From the NCBI GenBank assembly GCA_050253535.1, contig JBFWIW010000092.1, forward strand, positions 1-7,553: 7,553 nt of DNA, written 5' to 3'. This document shows positions 1-6,201 of this stretch, one piece after another (the first letter of the stretch is position 1; the number at the start of each line of letters is the position of its first letter). Position numbers and translations under genes: made by a program. Origin of the DNA: JBFWIW01 sp050253535. GTDB taxonomy: Bacteria; Bacillota; Clostridia; Oscillospirales; Oscillospiraceae. The notes beneath the pieces are model-generated. The model was given only the letters and a program-made list of their open reading frames with translations. It did no database searches and had not been told where the DNA came from.

Positions 1-1
1 A

Positions 2-1315
2 AAAAGCTTTTTGAATGTCGTACATGACGATTCCTGGGTAATATTTTTATCGGATCTGGGTCTGGCTTACCTGATGTATTTAAACGGTTTTGAAATTGAT
101 TTCAGCGAGTTTAAATCTAAGGATAACAAAAAGAAAAATTTGAAAATTCTTTTTATCTGCTTCATCATGTTTCTAATCTCCCTTATCATTTCCTATATTA
201 TTTCATATTTGCTTTTTAGATTTGGGCTTATACAAAATACACTGTTTTTTACATTTCTTCTTTCGGCGACCGCGCCCGGACTGCTCGTGCCGCTGTTAAA
301 AGAAAAAAACCTTTCGGACACCGATTTTGGGCAAACGCTGCTCATTTTCTCGCTGATGTGCGAATTTCTATGCCTTATCGCAATAACACTTGTTTCATCA
401 AGTATGGAAGAGGGGATCAGCTACAGAAGCTTTCTCTTTATCGTTGTCATAGCGTCGTCCGTCCTGCTTTATGCCATAGCCAGGAGGGTTTTGAACAAAT
501 ACAAATTCTCAGCTGAGACATTTAGCGGGCTCCACATGGAAGTTAGAGCGTCGTTTGCTGTGATTCTGATATTGGTTGCAATTTCGCAGGCTGTCGGCGC
601 GGAAATTGTCTTCGGCTCTTTTATAGCCGGCGTTATTTTCTCCGTTATATCGGGCAGGGCGAGGGATGACTTAAAAGATAAGGTTGATATTATCGGATAT
701 GGTTTTTTGGTTCCCATCTTCTTTATCGAGGTGGGTATAAATGTGGATATAAAAGAAGTATTCACCGATCCGATCATGCTTTTGCTGATCCCCCTGATAC
801 TTTTGGCCTTTTATATTGTCAAGTTGATTCCGACGGTGATGTTGTCTTCTTCATACGGGAGGAAAAAAGCGTTTTCTTCATCATTTTTGCTGTCTGCACA
901 GTTGAGCCTTATGATAGTCGGCTTACAGATTGCACGGACACTGGACGTTATCAGCGGGGCGACTTATTCACTTTTCGTCTTTACCACAATCATCTCGTGC
1001 CTTCTTTTTCCACTCCTGTTTGACAAAACTTTCAGTGATGAGGGACTGGTCAGGAAAAAACGGTCGTCAGTGGACAGAATCTGCATAAGGGAGACTGTTT
1101 TAACAAATAAGTATGCTTATGACAGGCCGCTCAAAGAGCTTAAATTTCCGTCAAGCTGCAGGATTTTTATGATTGTACGAGACGGTGAAGAAATCCTCCC
1201 AACCGGTGAAACCATACTGAAAAAGGGCGATATACTGCTTCTGGCAGGCATTAAAACTAATGAAGAAAATATGCTGCGCCTAATGACAAACGACCAAAAT
1301 ATTGACGCGGTGTAA
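2..1315 (+). CDS. Cation:proton antiporter, CPA2/Kef type, with C-terminal TrkA-C domain (5' partial)
   Basis: This is an inner-membrane Na+/H+ or K+/H+ exchanger for pH and ion balance. The frame is open to the left edge (codons from base 2 read K-S-F before the TTG at 11). The first visible helix matches the second segment of the family (SDLGLAYLMYLNGFEID), so the true start and first helix lie outside the window. Residue numbers here count the TTG at 11 as 1. Hydrophobic helices run to about residue 340, with the family motifs ATAPGLLVPLL (86-96), GAEIVFGSFIAGVIF (196-210) and VPIFFIEVGINVDI (234-247). Residues about 355-425 form a TrkA-C/RCK_C domain ending in KKGDILLLAG; no RCK_N domain follows. 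Glu118 stands where many CPA2 members have Asp in the ion-binding helix. The gene ends at TAA 1313-1315 and faces the minus-strand operon convergently. Family call is firm; the transported ion cannot be read from sequence. Confidence 0.88.
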   Translation, partial: KSFLNVVHDDSWVIFLSDLGLAYLMYLNGFEIDFSEFKSKDNKKKNLKILFICFIMFLISLIISYIISYLLFRFGLIQNTLFFTFLLSATAPGLLVPLLKEKNLSDTDFGQTLLIFSLMCEFLCLIAITLVSSSMEEGISYRSFLFIVVIASSVLLYAIARRVLNKYKFSAETFSGLHMEVRASFAVILILVAISQAVGAEIVFGSFIAGVIFSVISGRARDDLKDKVDIIGYGFLVPIFFIEVGINVDIKEVFTDPIMLLLIPLILLAFYIVKLIPTVMLSSSYGRKKAFSSSFLLSAQLSLMIVGLQIARTLDVISGATYSLFVFTTIISCLLFPLLFDKTFSDEGLVRKKRSSVDRICIRETVLTNKYAYDRPLKELKFPSSCRIFMIVRDGEEILPTGETILKKGDILLLAGIKTNEENMLRLMTNDQNIDAV

Positions 1316-1316
1316 C

Positions 1317-1380
1317 ATAGTAGGTCTTTTCAATAGTCTGCGCTCCAATTGACCGGAAAAGAAACCTGATGAGTTACTAT
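1317..1380 (+). repeat. Bulged inverted repeat directly after the antiporter stop
   Basis: Left arm 1317-1331 (ATAGT, AGGT, CTTTTC in series) pairs with GAAAAG at 1356-1361, ACCT at 1364-1367 and ACTAT at 1376-1380, giving 15 base pairs with two bulges on the right arm. It begins two bases after the antiporter stop codon. No T-run follows, so it is more likely a 3' mRNA-end stabiliser or part of a larger structured RNA than a classical intrinsic terminator. The pairing is seen directly; the role is inferred. Confidence 0.4.
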
Positions 1381-1520
1381 TTATGCGTCTGTTCCGTAGT
1401 TCGCTATATAGGAATGTTATATGCTGATCCGGGGGACTGGATTCGCGGAGGCCCGGGAGATAGTCTGTACCGCAGTACGGCATCTCGGTATCATTTTGGA
1501 CTGTGAGCGCAACGCAGAAT

Positions 1521-1560
1521 GCCGATGTGGGAGAGTTTCGGCAATACCTCGGCCTTTTTT
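1521..1560 (+). terminator. Possible intrinsic terminator of an upstream plus-strand RNA
   Basis: GCCGA at 1521-1525 can pair with TCGGC at 1549-1553, followed at once by C and six T (1555-1560). A competing hairpin pairs the same GCCGA with TCGGC at 1536-1540. The T-run after a G/C stem is the main evidence; the stem is short with a long interior, so this is a moderate candidate. If real it would end either read-through from the antiporter gene or an independent RNA of about 150 nt starting near 1400. A clear -35/-10 pair was not found there. Confidence 0.4.
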
Positions 1561-1616
1561 ATCGAAAACCCTCTTCTTTAGACAAGAAAGGGGGACGCGC
1601 TCTTGAGATTCGCAAG

Positions 1617-1653
1617 ACAAGGGTTCCGCCTCTCATGTCGGCGGAACCCTTGT
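1617..1653. terminator. Perfect 14-bp palindrome between convergent genes
   Basis: The arms ACAAGGGTTCCGCC (1617-1630) and GGCGGAACCCTTGT (1640-1653) match perfectly around a 9-nt loop. It lies where the plus-strand antiporter and the minus-strand operon converge, which is the usual place for a bidirectional transcription stop. Neither side has a proper T-run next to the stem (only TTTT at 1664-1667, 10 bases on), so termination is inferred from position and strength. It lies 14 bases from the N gap and could also be a dispersed repeat that broke the assembly. Confidence 0.5.
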
Positions 1654-1667
1654 AATCGCACTATTTT

Positions 1668-1767
1668 NNNNNNNNNNNNNNNNNNNNNNNNNNNNNNNNN
1701 NNNNNNNNNNNNNNNNNNNNNNNNNNNNNNNNNNNNNNNNNNNNNNNNNNNNNNNNNNNNNNNNNNN
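1668..1767. other. Assembly gap, exactly 100 N
   Basis: One hundred N in a row is a conventional placeholder for a scaffold gap of unknown size. The minus-strand D-aminoacylase gene runs into it from the right and no credible continuation appears on the left, so the real gap should hold at least the missing 3' end of that gene, probably some 300 bases or more. The order and orientation of the two contigs rest on the scaffolder and cannot be confirmed from the sequence. Confidence 0.97.
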
Positions 1768-3044
1768 ACGCGGGGGTGCGGCTTCCCGCCCAGAAGGCCG
1801 TCCGTGCAGACGTTCTGCTCAGGCATGGTCATGAAGCGGACGACATGCTCCTCTTTTCCGTAATAGTCGTACATGCCGACGGCGTTTTCTTCCTCGTAGA
1901 GGAGATCAAACGTGGCGTTAAAGGGATCCTTGCCGCGAAGCTCCCCGATCTGGACAAGGTTCAGACCTATCACGTCCTCGTTCTTCCTGTTCTTGACGCT
2001 GGTTACATAGATTCCGTCAAGGCCTGCAAAATCAATAAAGTTATCCCAGCCGGGAATGCCGTGTTCAATGTCATAAATCATCTTTTTGCGCAGTTCGGGA
2101 TCTTCCAGGCGTTTTAATAGCTTGTCTGTGCCGCCGTCGTGGACCCAGGGGGGAAGAATGACACCCAACATTGTGCTTCCGGCGACATAGGGATACTGGT
2201 CGAAAGATACGCGGATACCCTCTGCTTTAGCTTCGTTTATCAGTTCAATCTGACGGTCGATTTTGCCCCAGTTGGGTTTCCCGCAGACTTTGAAGTGGGA
2301 CCAGTGAATTTTGATGCCACTCTGTCTGCCGATTTCAATGACTTCCTGCATGGAATTTATAATATCGTCGGCTTCACTGCGCTGATGAATGACGAAAACA
2401 CCGTCATATTCAGCGGCAGTTTTGCAGATTTCAACAACTTCGCTCATCTCGGCATAAGCACAGGGCATATATATCAGACCGGTAGAGACACCAAAAGCGC
2501 CAGATTGCATTTCGCGGTGGGTAATGTCCTTCATCTTCCGGAGTTCTTCTTCGGTTGGCTTCCTGTTGTCAAGCCCCATGGCCTCCATGCGGATGTTGCC
2601 GTGAGGTACCAGATAGCACTCGTTAAGACCGGGCTTTGCCGCTTCGATTGCGCGCAGGTAGTCATCGGTAGTAGCGAGGTTTTCCCAGTCAATATCGCCG
2701 CTGTCTCCGTCTAATCCGGCAAGATTCTTGCGCCAGGGCTTTATATACTTCTTGGGCAGAGGGACAAGAGAGATGCCGTCCTGTCCCAGAAATTCCGTTG
2801 TGACGCCCTGCATAACTTTCGGCAGAACCTCCGGATGGATCAAAACCTGTACATCCGAGTGACTGTGAGTATCGATAAAACCCGGGGCAATGACGTGCCC
2901 CTCCGCGTCAATAACAATATCTGCCTGAACGTCTCCGAGATTCCCGATACCGATGATTCTGTCATTCTCGATCAGGAGATCGCCGTTATAGCCGGGAGCG
3001 GCACTGCCGTCAACAATAAAACCATTTTTAATCAATGTACGCAT
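1768..3044 (-). CDS. D-aminoacylase / N-acyl-D-amino-acid deacylase family amidohydrolase (3' partial)
   Basis: Cytoplasmic zinc amidohydrolase expected to hydrolyse an N-acyl or N-carbamoyl D-amino acid or a related amide. The ATG at 3044 follows GGAGGG with 6-base spacing. Of an expected roughly 500-540 residues, 425 are visible, ending at the family motif before the gap (CTDGLLGGKPHPR, 413-425). Seen in order: N-terminal beta-sandwich strand; H60-x-H62 in DTHSHSD; GVTTEFLGQDGISLVP at 80-95; the ST-G block GAFGVSTGLIYMP (182-194); H220 (VIHQRSE); H250 (HWSHFKVCG); catalytic Asp415. These correspond to the His67/His69, His220, His250 and Asp366 set known from Alcaligenes D-aminoacylase. The usual metal-ligand Cys (GNCG, Cys96) is Asp89 here (GQDG), which marks a divergent subgroup, so the exact substrate is open. 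It is the last visible gene of the minus-strand series, 168 bp after the permease. Confidence 0.87.
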
Positions 3045-3140
3045 GGTTAACCCTCCGTATTAATTGCTTTTTAGAGGTTGTGCCTGCAATCTGGAGACGG
3101 TTCTTCGGTTTCAGACACAGCCGTAACCGGGTCCTTCTGA

Positions 3141-3190
3141 TTAAATGTCCGCTGAATAAATCGCTTGGCGACTTATTCAGCAGACATTAA
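3141..3190 (-). repeat. Long stem-loop between permease and D-aminoacylase genes
   Basis: A near-perfect inverted repeat: TTAA and TGTC arms at the outside, then GCTGAATAA (3151-3159) pairing with TTATTCAGC (3173-3181), then TCG/CGA around a short loop. There are two single mismatches and one bulged A. It lies 22 bases after the permease stop. On the minus strand it is followed by ATTTAATC rather than a T-run, so it is a weak terminator at most; an mRNA processing or 3'-protection element that sets the permease-to-hydrolase ratio is plausible. A dyad operator is the other reading. Confidence 0.5.
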
Positions 3191-3212
3191 CAAAAAGGAG
3201 AAATATGAGATA

Positions 3213-4622
3213 TTAGTCTATATTTTCGTCAAACTCAATGACTTGCCCGACCTTCTGATTATACTTCTTCATTGTGAAATTCTTCATAAGGATAACGTAG
3301 ATAACGGGGGATGCGATCAGACCGATGAAGAACGCATATGTGCTGCTGATGAAGCTCAGCGCGAAGGCGGCCGCCAGTGCGATCATCGCGCTCATGTTGA
3401 AGCCGTTTGTGTACTGATACTGACCGCCTGCAGTATACAGGTCCTGAACGTTGAGCTTCCCTTTACGGACTAAATAATAGTCGGCCAGCAAAATGCCGAT
3501 AACAGGGCCGAGAAGAATGGATATATAATTCTGTACGTCGACAAGGAAAGTGCCCGAAGTCTGGATCTTCCAGGGCTGTATGACAATTGCTATAACGCCG
3601 CAGATAACAGAGGCAATCTTAAAGTTGATCTTCGGGAACATGCCGATAAGGATGTATGCGGGAGGCATCAGGTTACCGGCGGTGTTCGTGGACCACTGTG
3701 CAAACAGAATGGCGATGAACGCCAGTACCAGACCGATTTTGCTGCTGAATAGCTGAATGCATACTTCATTCAGATCCCATTCGCCGGTAGTAATGCCGGC
3801 GGCCATGCCGACCAGCATGCAGAGCACGCCAACGACCATGAGACCAAGGAACTGGCCGATCAGCGCCTTCTTGTTGCGGGCAAAGAAGCCCTTCTTATCA
3901 TAATCCGGCACGCGCCTTATCTGACGGGCGAGGTCGGAACCGTTCAGCGCCATGGTGATCCAGCCGCCGGCAATGCCGGATATTGCATAGACAAGGGACA
4001 TTTTGCCTTCGCCGGGAGTTGACATGATGTCGGGAATAGTAACCCCGTATTTGCTTCCGATACCGATTGCGATAGCCACAAAGAGAATCGCCAGTACCGG
4101 GATGGCAACCCAGTCAAACTTTGCCATAGCCTTCAAACCGAACATGGCATTGACTATCTGAAGTACGGCAAAAACAATAATCATCAGAGTCAGGTTACTG
4201 AAGCCCGGGAAGATGATCCCCATTATGTAGTTAAGCGCGGCAGCGCCGACCCAGGTCAAAAAGCCGAACCAATACAGCGCGGGAATTGCACGCAGGACAC
4301 CCGCGACGTAGAAGCCTTTGTACCCGAACGGAGCTCTTGCGTACACAGCATAGGGAACACCATAAATGGTGCCGATATCACCGACAAGTGCGGTCAGCGC
4401 TGTGACAATGCCATAACCGACAAGAATTACCAGAACAAGCATCCAGGCGGACAGGCCCGCTCCTCCGTTATAGTACTGAGCGCCGAGGGAGAAGCCTACG
4501 ATATTGATCGTCATGCCGGCCCAAAGAATAAAATAATCAGGCATCGACATGGTTCTGCTGGACTCGCCGGTGGGCAGGAGTTCGGGGCTTCTTAATGAAG
4601 CCGATCGTTTTGTTGTATCCAT
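3213..4622 (-). CDS. NCS1 family permease (hydantoin/allantoin/nucleobase transporter)
   Basis: Inner-membrane, sodium- or proton-coupled importer of the nucleobase:cation symporter-1 family, 469 residues, a normal full length with about 12 hydrophobic helices between residues 30 and 447. Family signs: the N-terminal PDYFILWAGMTINIVGFSLGA helix, the R-APFGYKG segment with RAIPALYWFG (W118), GGW at 219-221, and WSTNTAGNLMPPAY (310-323). In the structurally known hydantoin transporter Mhp1, Trp117, Trp220 and Asn318 contact the hydantoin ring; W118, W221 and an Asn of the STNTAGN block sit at the matching places, which favours a planar ureide ring as substrate. ATG at 4622 has a less usual GGGGG about 9 bases upstream. 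It sits between two amidohydrolase genes, 82 bp after hyuA. Family is secure; substrate is inferred from context and these residues. Confidence 0.9.
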   Translation of the reverse strand: MDTTKRSASLRSPELLPTGESSRTMSMPDYFILWAGMTINIVGFSLGAQYYNGGAGLSAWMLVLVILVGYGIVTALTALVGDIGTIYGVPYAVYARAPFGYKGFYVAGVLRAIPALYWFGFLTWVGAAALNYIMGIIFPGFSNLTLMIIVFAVLQIVNAMFGLKAMAKFDWVAIPVLAILFVAIAIGIGSKYGVTIPDIMSTPGEGKMSLVYAISGIAGGWITMALNGSDLARQIRRVPDYDKKGFFARNKKALIGQFLGLMVVGVLCMLVGMAAGITTGEWDLNEVCIQLFSSKIGLVLAFIAILFAQWSTNTAGNLMPPAYILIGMFPKINFKIASVICGVIAIVIQPWKIQTSGTFLVDVQNYISILLGPVIGILLADYYLVRKGKLNVQDLYTAGGQYQYTNGFNMSAMIALAAAFALSFISSTYAFFIGLIASPVIYVILMKNFTMKKYNQKVGQVIEFDENID

Positions 4623-4682
4623 TTGTTAGACCCCCAAAAATTAGTAAATGGTTTTTATCTTTTTTACGCAGATCACGGGGAG

Positions 4683-4707
4683 TGGGCCTTGTCTGAAACA
4701 AGGCCTA
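4683..4707 (-). repeat. Hairpin overlapping the hydantoinase stop codon
   Basis: GGCCTTGT (4685-4692) pairs perfectly with ACAAGGCC (4698-4705) around a 5-nt loop, and a G-U and a U-A pair extend it to include the TAG stop codon. No T-run follows on the minus strand, so it is not a standard terminator. Placement at the 3' end of one cistron and before the permease suggests an intercistronic stability or processing element, or partial attenuation. Confidence 0.45.
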
Positions 4708-6129
4708 GTCAAGGCCGAACTTTTCAAGATATTTCGGATCGATTTTACGTTTTATAAACTGACCAGCCCCCTTTTCACCTTTAAATTCACCGTCTTCCAC
4801 GATGACATTGCCGTGCGCAATAGTCATAACCGGATATCCCTTCACTCTGAAACCGTCATGCAGGCAGTAGCTGATGTTGTTGTGAAGAACATCCTTCGAG
4901 AGAACGACTTGCTTGTCCATATCGACGATAACGATATCCGCGTCGGAGCCTGGAGCGATGATACCCTTCTGAGGATAGCAGCCATAAATCTTGGAAACGT
5001 TTGTGCTGGTGAGCGCACAGACCTGGTTTATTGTCAGACGGCCCTTGTTTGCGCCCTCGGACAGCAGGATTGGAAGACGGATTTCCAGACCGGACATACC
5101 GTTTACAACCTTGGTGAAGTCCTGAATAAATTTTCCGTTTTCGTCCTTTTCAAGAAATGCGGATTTTTCATCCACGTCATAAGTGCAGTCGTCGGAGCCG
5201 GTAACGGAAATGGTGCCATCCTGCATACCGCGCCACAGATCTTCGGCGTCCTTGGGCGTGCGGAGCGGGGGAGAGCACAGGAACAGGTAGCCGTCGTCCC
5301 TCTCGTAATTGTCGTCAAACAGTGTCAGATAGTGCGGCCCGGTTTCAACATAGATGGGCAGGCCGGATTTGTGTGCGCGGCGGGCGGCATCCAGTGCTTC
5401 TTCATTGGTGGTATGAACGATCATAACGGGGCAGCCGACATATTCAACGAGTCTGTATGCGCGCTCGAAAGCGGCCGCTTCGCATTTCTGCGGTTTGGTC
5501 TTTGCAAAATTGACCCAGCTCAGATCACCTGTCGCCTTTACTTTTTCGATGGCGTCCTCAGCCATGGTGTTGTCTTCGCAGTGCAGCATAGGCAGACCGC
5601 CGACTTCCTTCGCCTTTTCGAAGACTTTGATCATGGTCTCCTCGTCGATCATGACGCCCTCTTTTTTATATGTCATGAACATTTTAAAGGTAGGTACGCC
5701 GTATTCCGCGAGCTGAGGGATTTCATCCACAAGTTCGGGAGGAGATTTAACAAACTTGCCATGAATGCTGAAGTCTATCGCGGACTCCTCCATTTCCGCC
5801 CGGCGTTCTTTTACCGCCTCAAAAACGGATTTTCCCTGAAAGACGTTGGCGAAGTCCATAAACATGGTTACGCCGCCAAACGCGCCGCTGACGCTCTGCT
5901 GATAGAAGGTGTTTGCGCCGTAACAGCCCTGGAACGGAGCCATGCAGTGCATGTGGGCTTCGATGACGCCGGGCATGACATATTTGCCTGTCGCATCGAT
6001 TGTTCTTGCCGCTTCACCGGCCTCATAAAATCCCAGACCTGCAATTTTGCCATCCTTGACTGCGACATCGCAGGTCACGCTGGATGACGGGGATACAACG
6101 GTTCCGTTCTTAATGATAAGATCGTACAT
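4705..6129 (-). CDS. hyuA: D-hydantoinase / dihydropyrimidinase-type amidohydrolase
   Basis: Cytoplasmic binuclear-metal cyclic amidase that opens five- or six-membered ureide rings (hydantoins, dihydropyrimidines) to N-carbamoyl amino acids. It has 474 residues, the usual length. ATG at 6129 follows AAAGGAG with 7-base spacing. Seen: N-terminal MYDLIIKNGTVV and PG-I strand; H59-x-H61; K149 in FKMFMTY, the expected carboxylated lysine; H183 (LHCED); H239 (VHTTN); D313 in GSDDCTY; substrate-loop NGMSGLEIR; and the C-terminal YPQKGIIAPGSDADIVIVD returning to the beta-sandwich. Two departures from common hydantoinases: EAHMH instead of the usual D-x-H-x-H, and GSDD instead of GSDH. Metal ligands are intact, so it should be active. 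YgeZ/HyuA of the E. coli yge cluster is a relative by motif; allantoinase or a specialised purine-ring hydrolase cannot be excluded. Preceded by ygeY with a terminator-like spacer, followed by the permease. Confidence 0.88.
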   Translation of the reverse strand: MYDLIIKNGTVVSPSSSVTCDVAVKDGKIAGLGFYEAGEAARTIDATGKYVMPGVIEAHMHCMAPFQGCYGANTFYQQSVSGAFGGVTMFMDFANVFQGKSVFEAVKERRAEMEESAIDFSIHGKFVKSPPELVDEIPQLAEYGVPTFKMFMTYKKEGVMIDEETMIKVFEKAKEVGGLPMLHCEDNTMAEDAIEKVKATGDLSWVNFAKTKPQKCEAAAFERAYRLVEYVGCPVMIVHTTNEEALDAARRAHKSGLPIYVETGPHYLTLFDDNYERDDGYLFLCSPPLRTPKDAEDLWRGMQDGTISVTGSDDCTYDVDEKSAFLEKDENGKFIQDFTKVVNGMSGLEIRLPILLSEGANKGRLTINQVCALTSTNVSKIYGCYPQKGIIAPGSDADIVIVDMDKQVVLSKDVLHNNISYCLHDGFRVKGYPVMTIAHGNVIVEDGEFKGEKGAGQFIKRKIDPKYLEKFGLD

Positions 6130-6154
6130 AATTTTCTCCTTTCGCTTTTTTTGG

Positions 6155-6182
6155 TTTATAAGTACCGTGGTAAAAACCGCAA
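6155..6182 (-). promoter_or_regulatory. Candidate internal promoter for hyuA
   Basis: On the minus strand TTGCGG (6182-6177) lies 16 bases from TATAAA (6160-6155), which would start a transcript about 15-20 bases before the hyuA ribosome binding site. The -10 matches 5 of 6 consensus bases, the -35 only 3 of 6. The -35 is inside the terminator stem of the preceding gene, a compact terminator-then-promoter arrangement. Pattern only. Confidence 0.35.
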
Positions 6183-6191
6183 ATATTGCGG
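6172..6191 (-). terminator. Short intrinsic terminator between ygeY-like and hyuA genes
   Basis: On the minus strand CCGCAA pairs with TTGCGG around a 3-nt loop (6191-6177; five pairs with a 5-nt loop if the A-T pair is open), followed immediately by TTTTT (6176-6172). It starts 10 bases after the ygeY-like stop codon. The stem is short, so termination may be partial, letting some transcript through to hyuA. This would give more RidA/YgeY than hydantoinase unless hyuA has its own promoter. Confidence 0.6.
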
Positions 6192-6201
6192 CAAAGTGCT
6201 C

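Larger units (their letters stand above)
1316..1667. other. Intergenic stretch without a convincing gene, rich in inverted repeats
   Basis: About 350 bp between the antiporter stop and the assembly gap. Short open frames exist on both strands (for example an ATG at 1421 on the plus strand with a weak AGGA upstream), but none resembles a known protein and they overlap each other and the hairpins. At least five stem-loops are visible: 1317-1380; CCGGG 1429-1433 with CCCGG 1452-1456; GTAC-CGCA-GTAC around 1475-1490; CGGCAT and ATGCCG flanking about 1488-1524; and 1569-1593 (five pairs, a C-A mismatch, a U-G pair and three G-C pairs around a 5-nt loop). This density suggests noncoding RNA or convergent termination signals. 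Confidence 0.5.

Noticed and set aside
1429..1457. tRNA-like arm on the minus strand (GAATCC followed by a C-rich stretch)
   Set aside because: No acceptor, anticodon or T-arm pairing can be built; it is only the CCGGG/CCCGG hairpin.
1521..1545. 5S rRNA-like string GTGGGAGAGT
   Set aside because: The rest of the 5S consensus, such as the CCGAAC and CGCCGATG segments in order, is absent.
1421..1606. Small plus-strand frame starting ATG at 1421 with AGGA upstream
   Set aside because: It runs through several hairpins and a T-run, overlaps other short frames, and shows no recognisable domain or coding character.
1578..1667. Continuation of the D-aminoacylase frame left of the N run
   Set aside because: The residues there are the reverse reading of the 14-bp palindrome and unlike the family C-terminus; the frame stays open only because N codons cannot be stops.
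3193..3216. AAAAGGAG followed by ATG on the plus strand
   Set aside because: Only three codons before a TAG, lying across the 3' end of the permease gene; chance occurrence.
4648..6087. Long open frame of about 479 codons on the plus strand opposite hyuA
   Set aside because: It is a shadow of the hydantoinase gene, which has full family motifs, intact ligands and a good ribosome binding site. The opposite reading resembles no known protein and has no such site.
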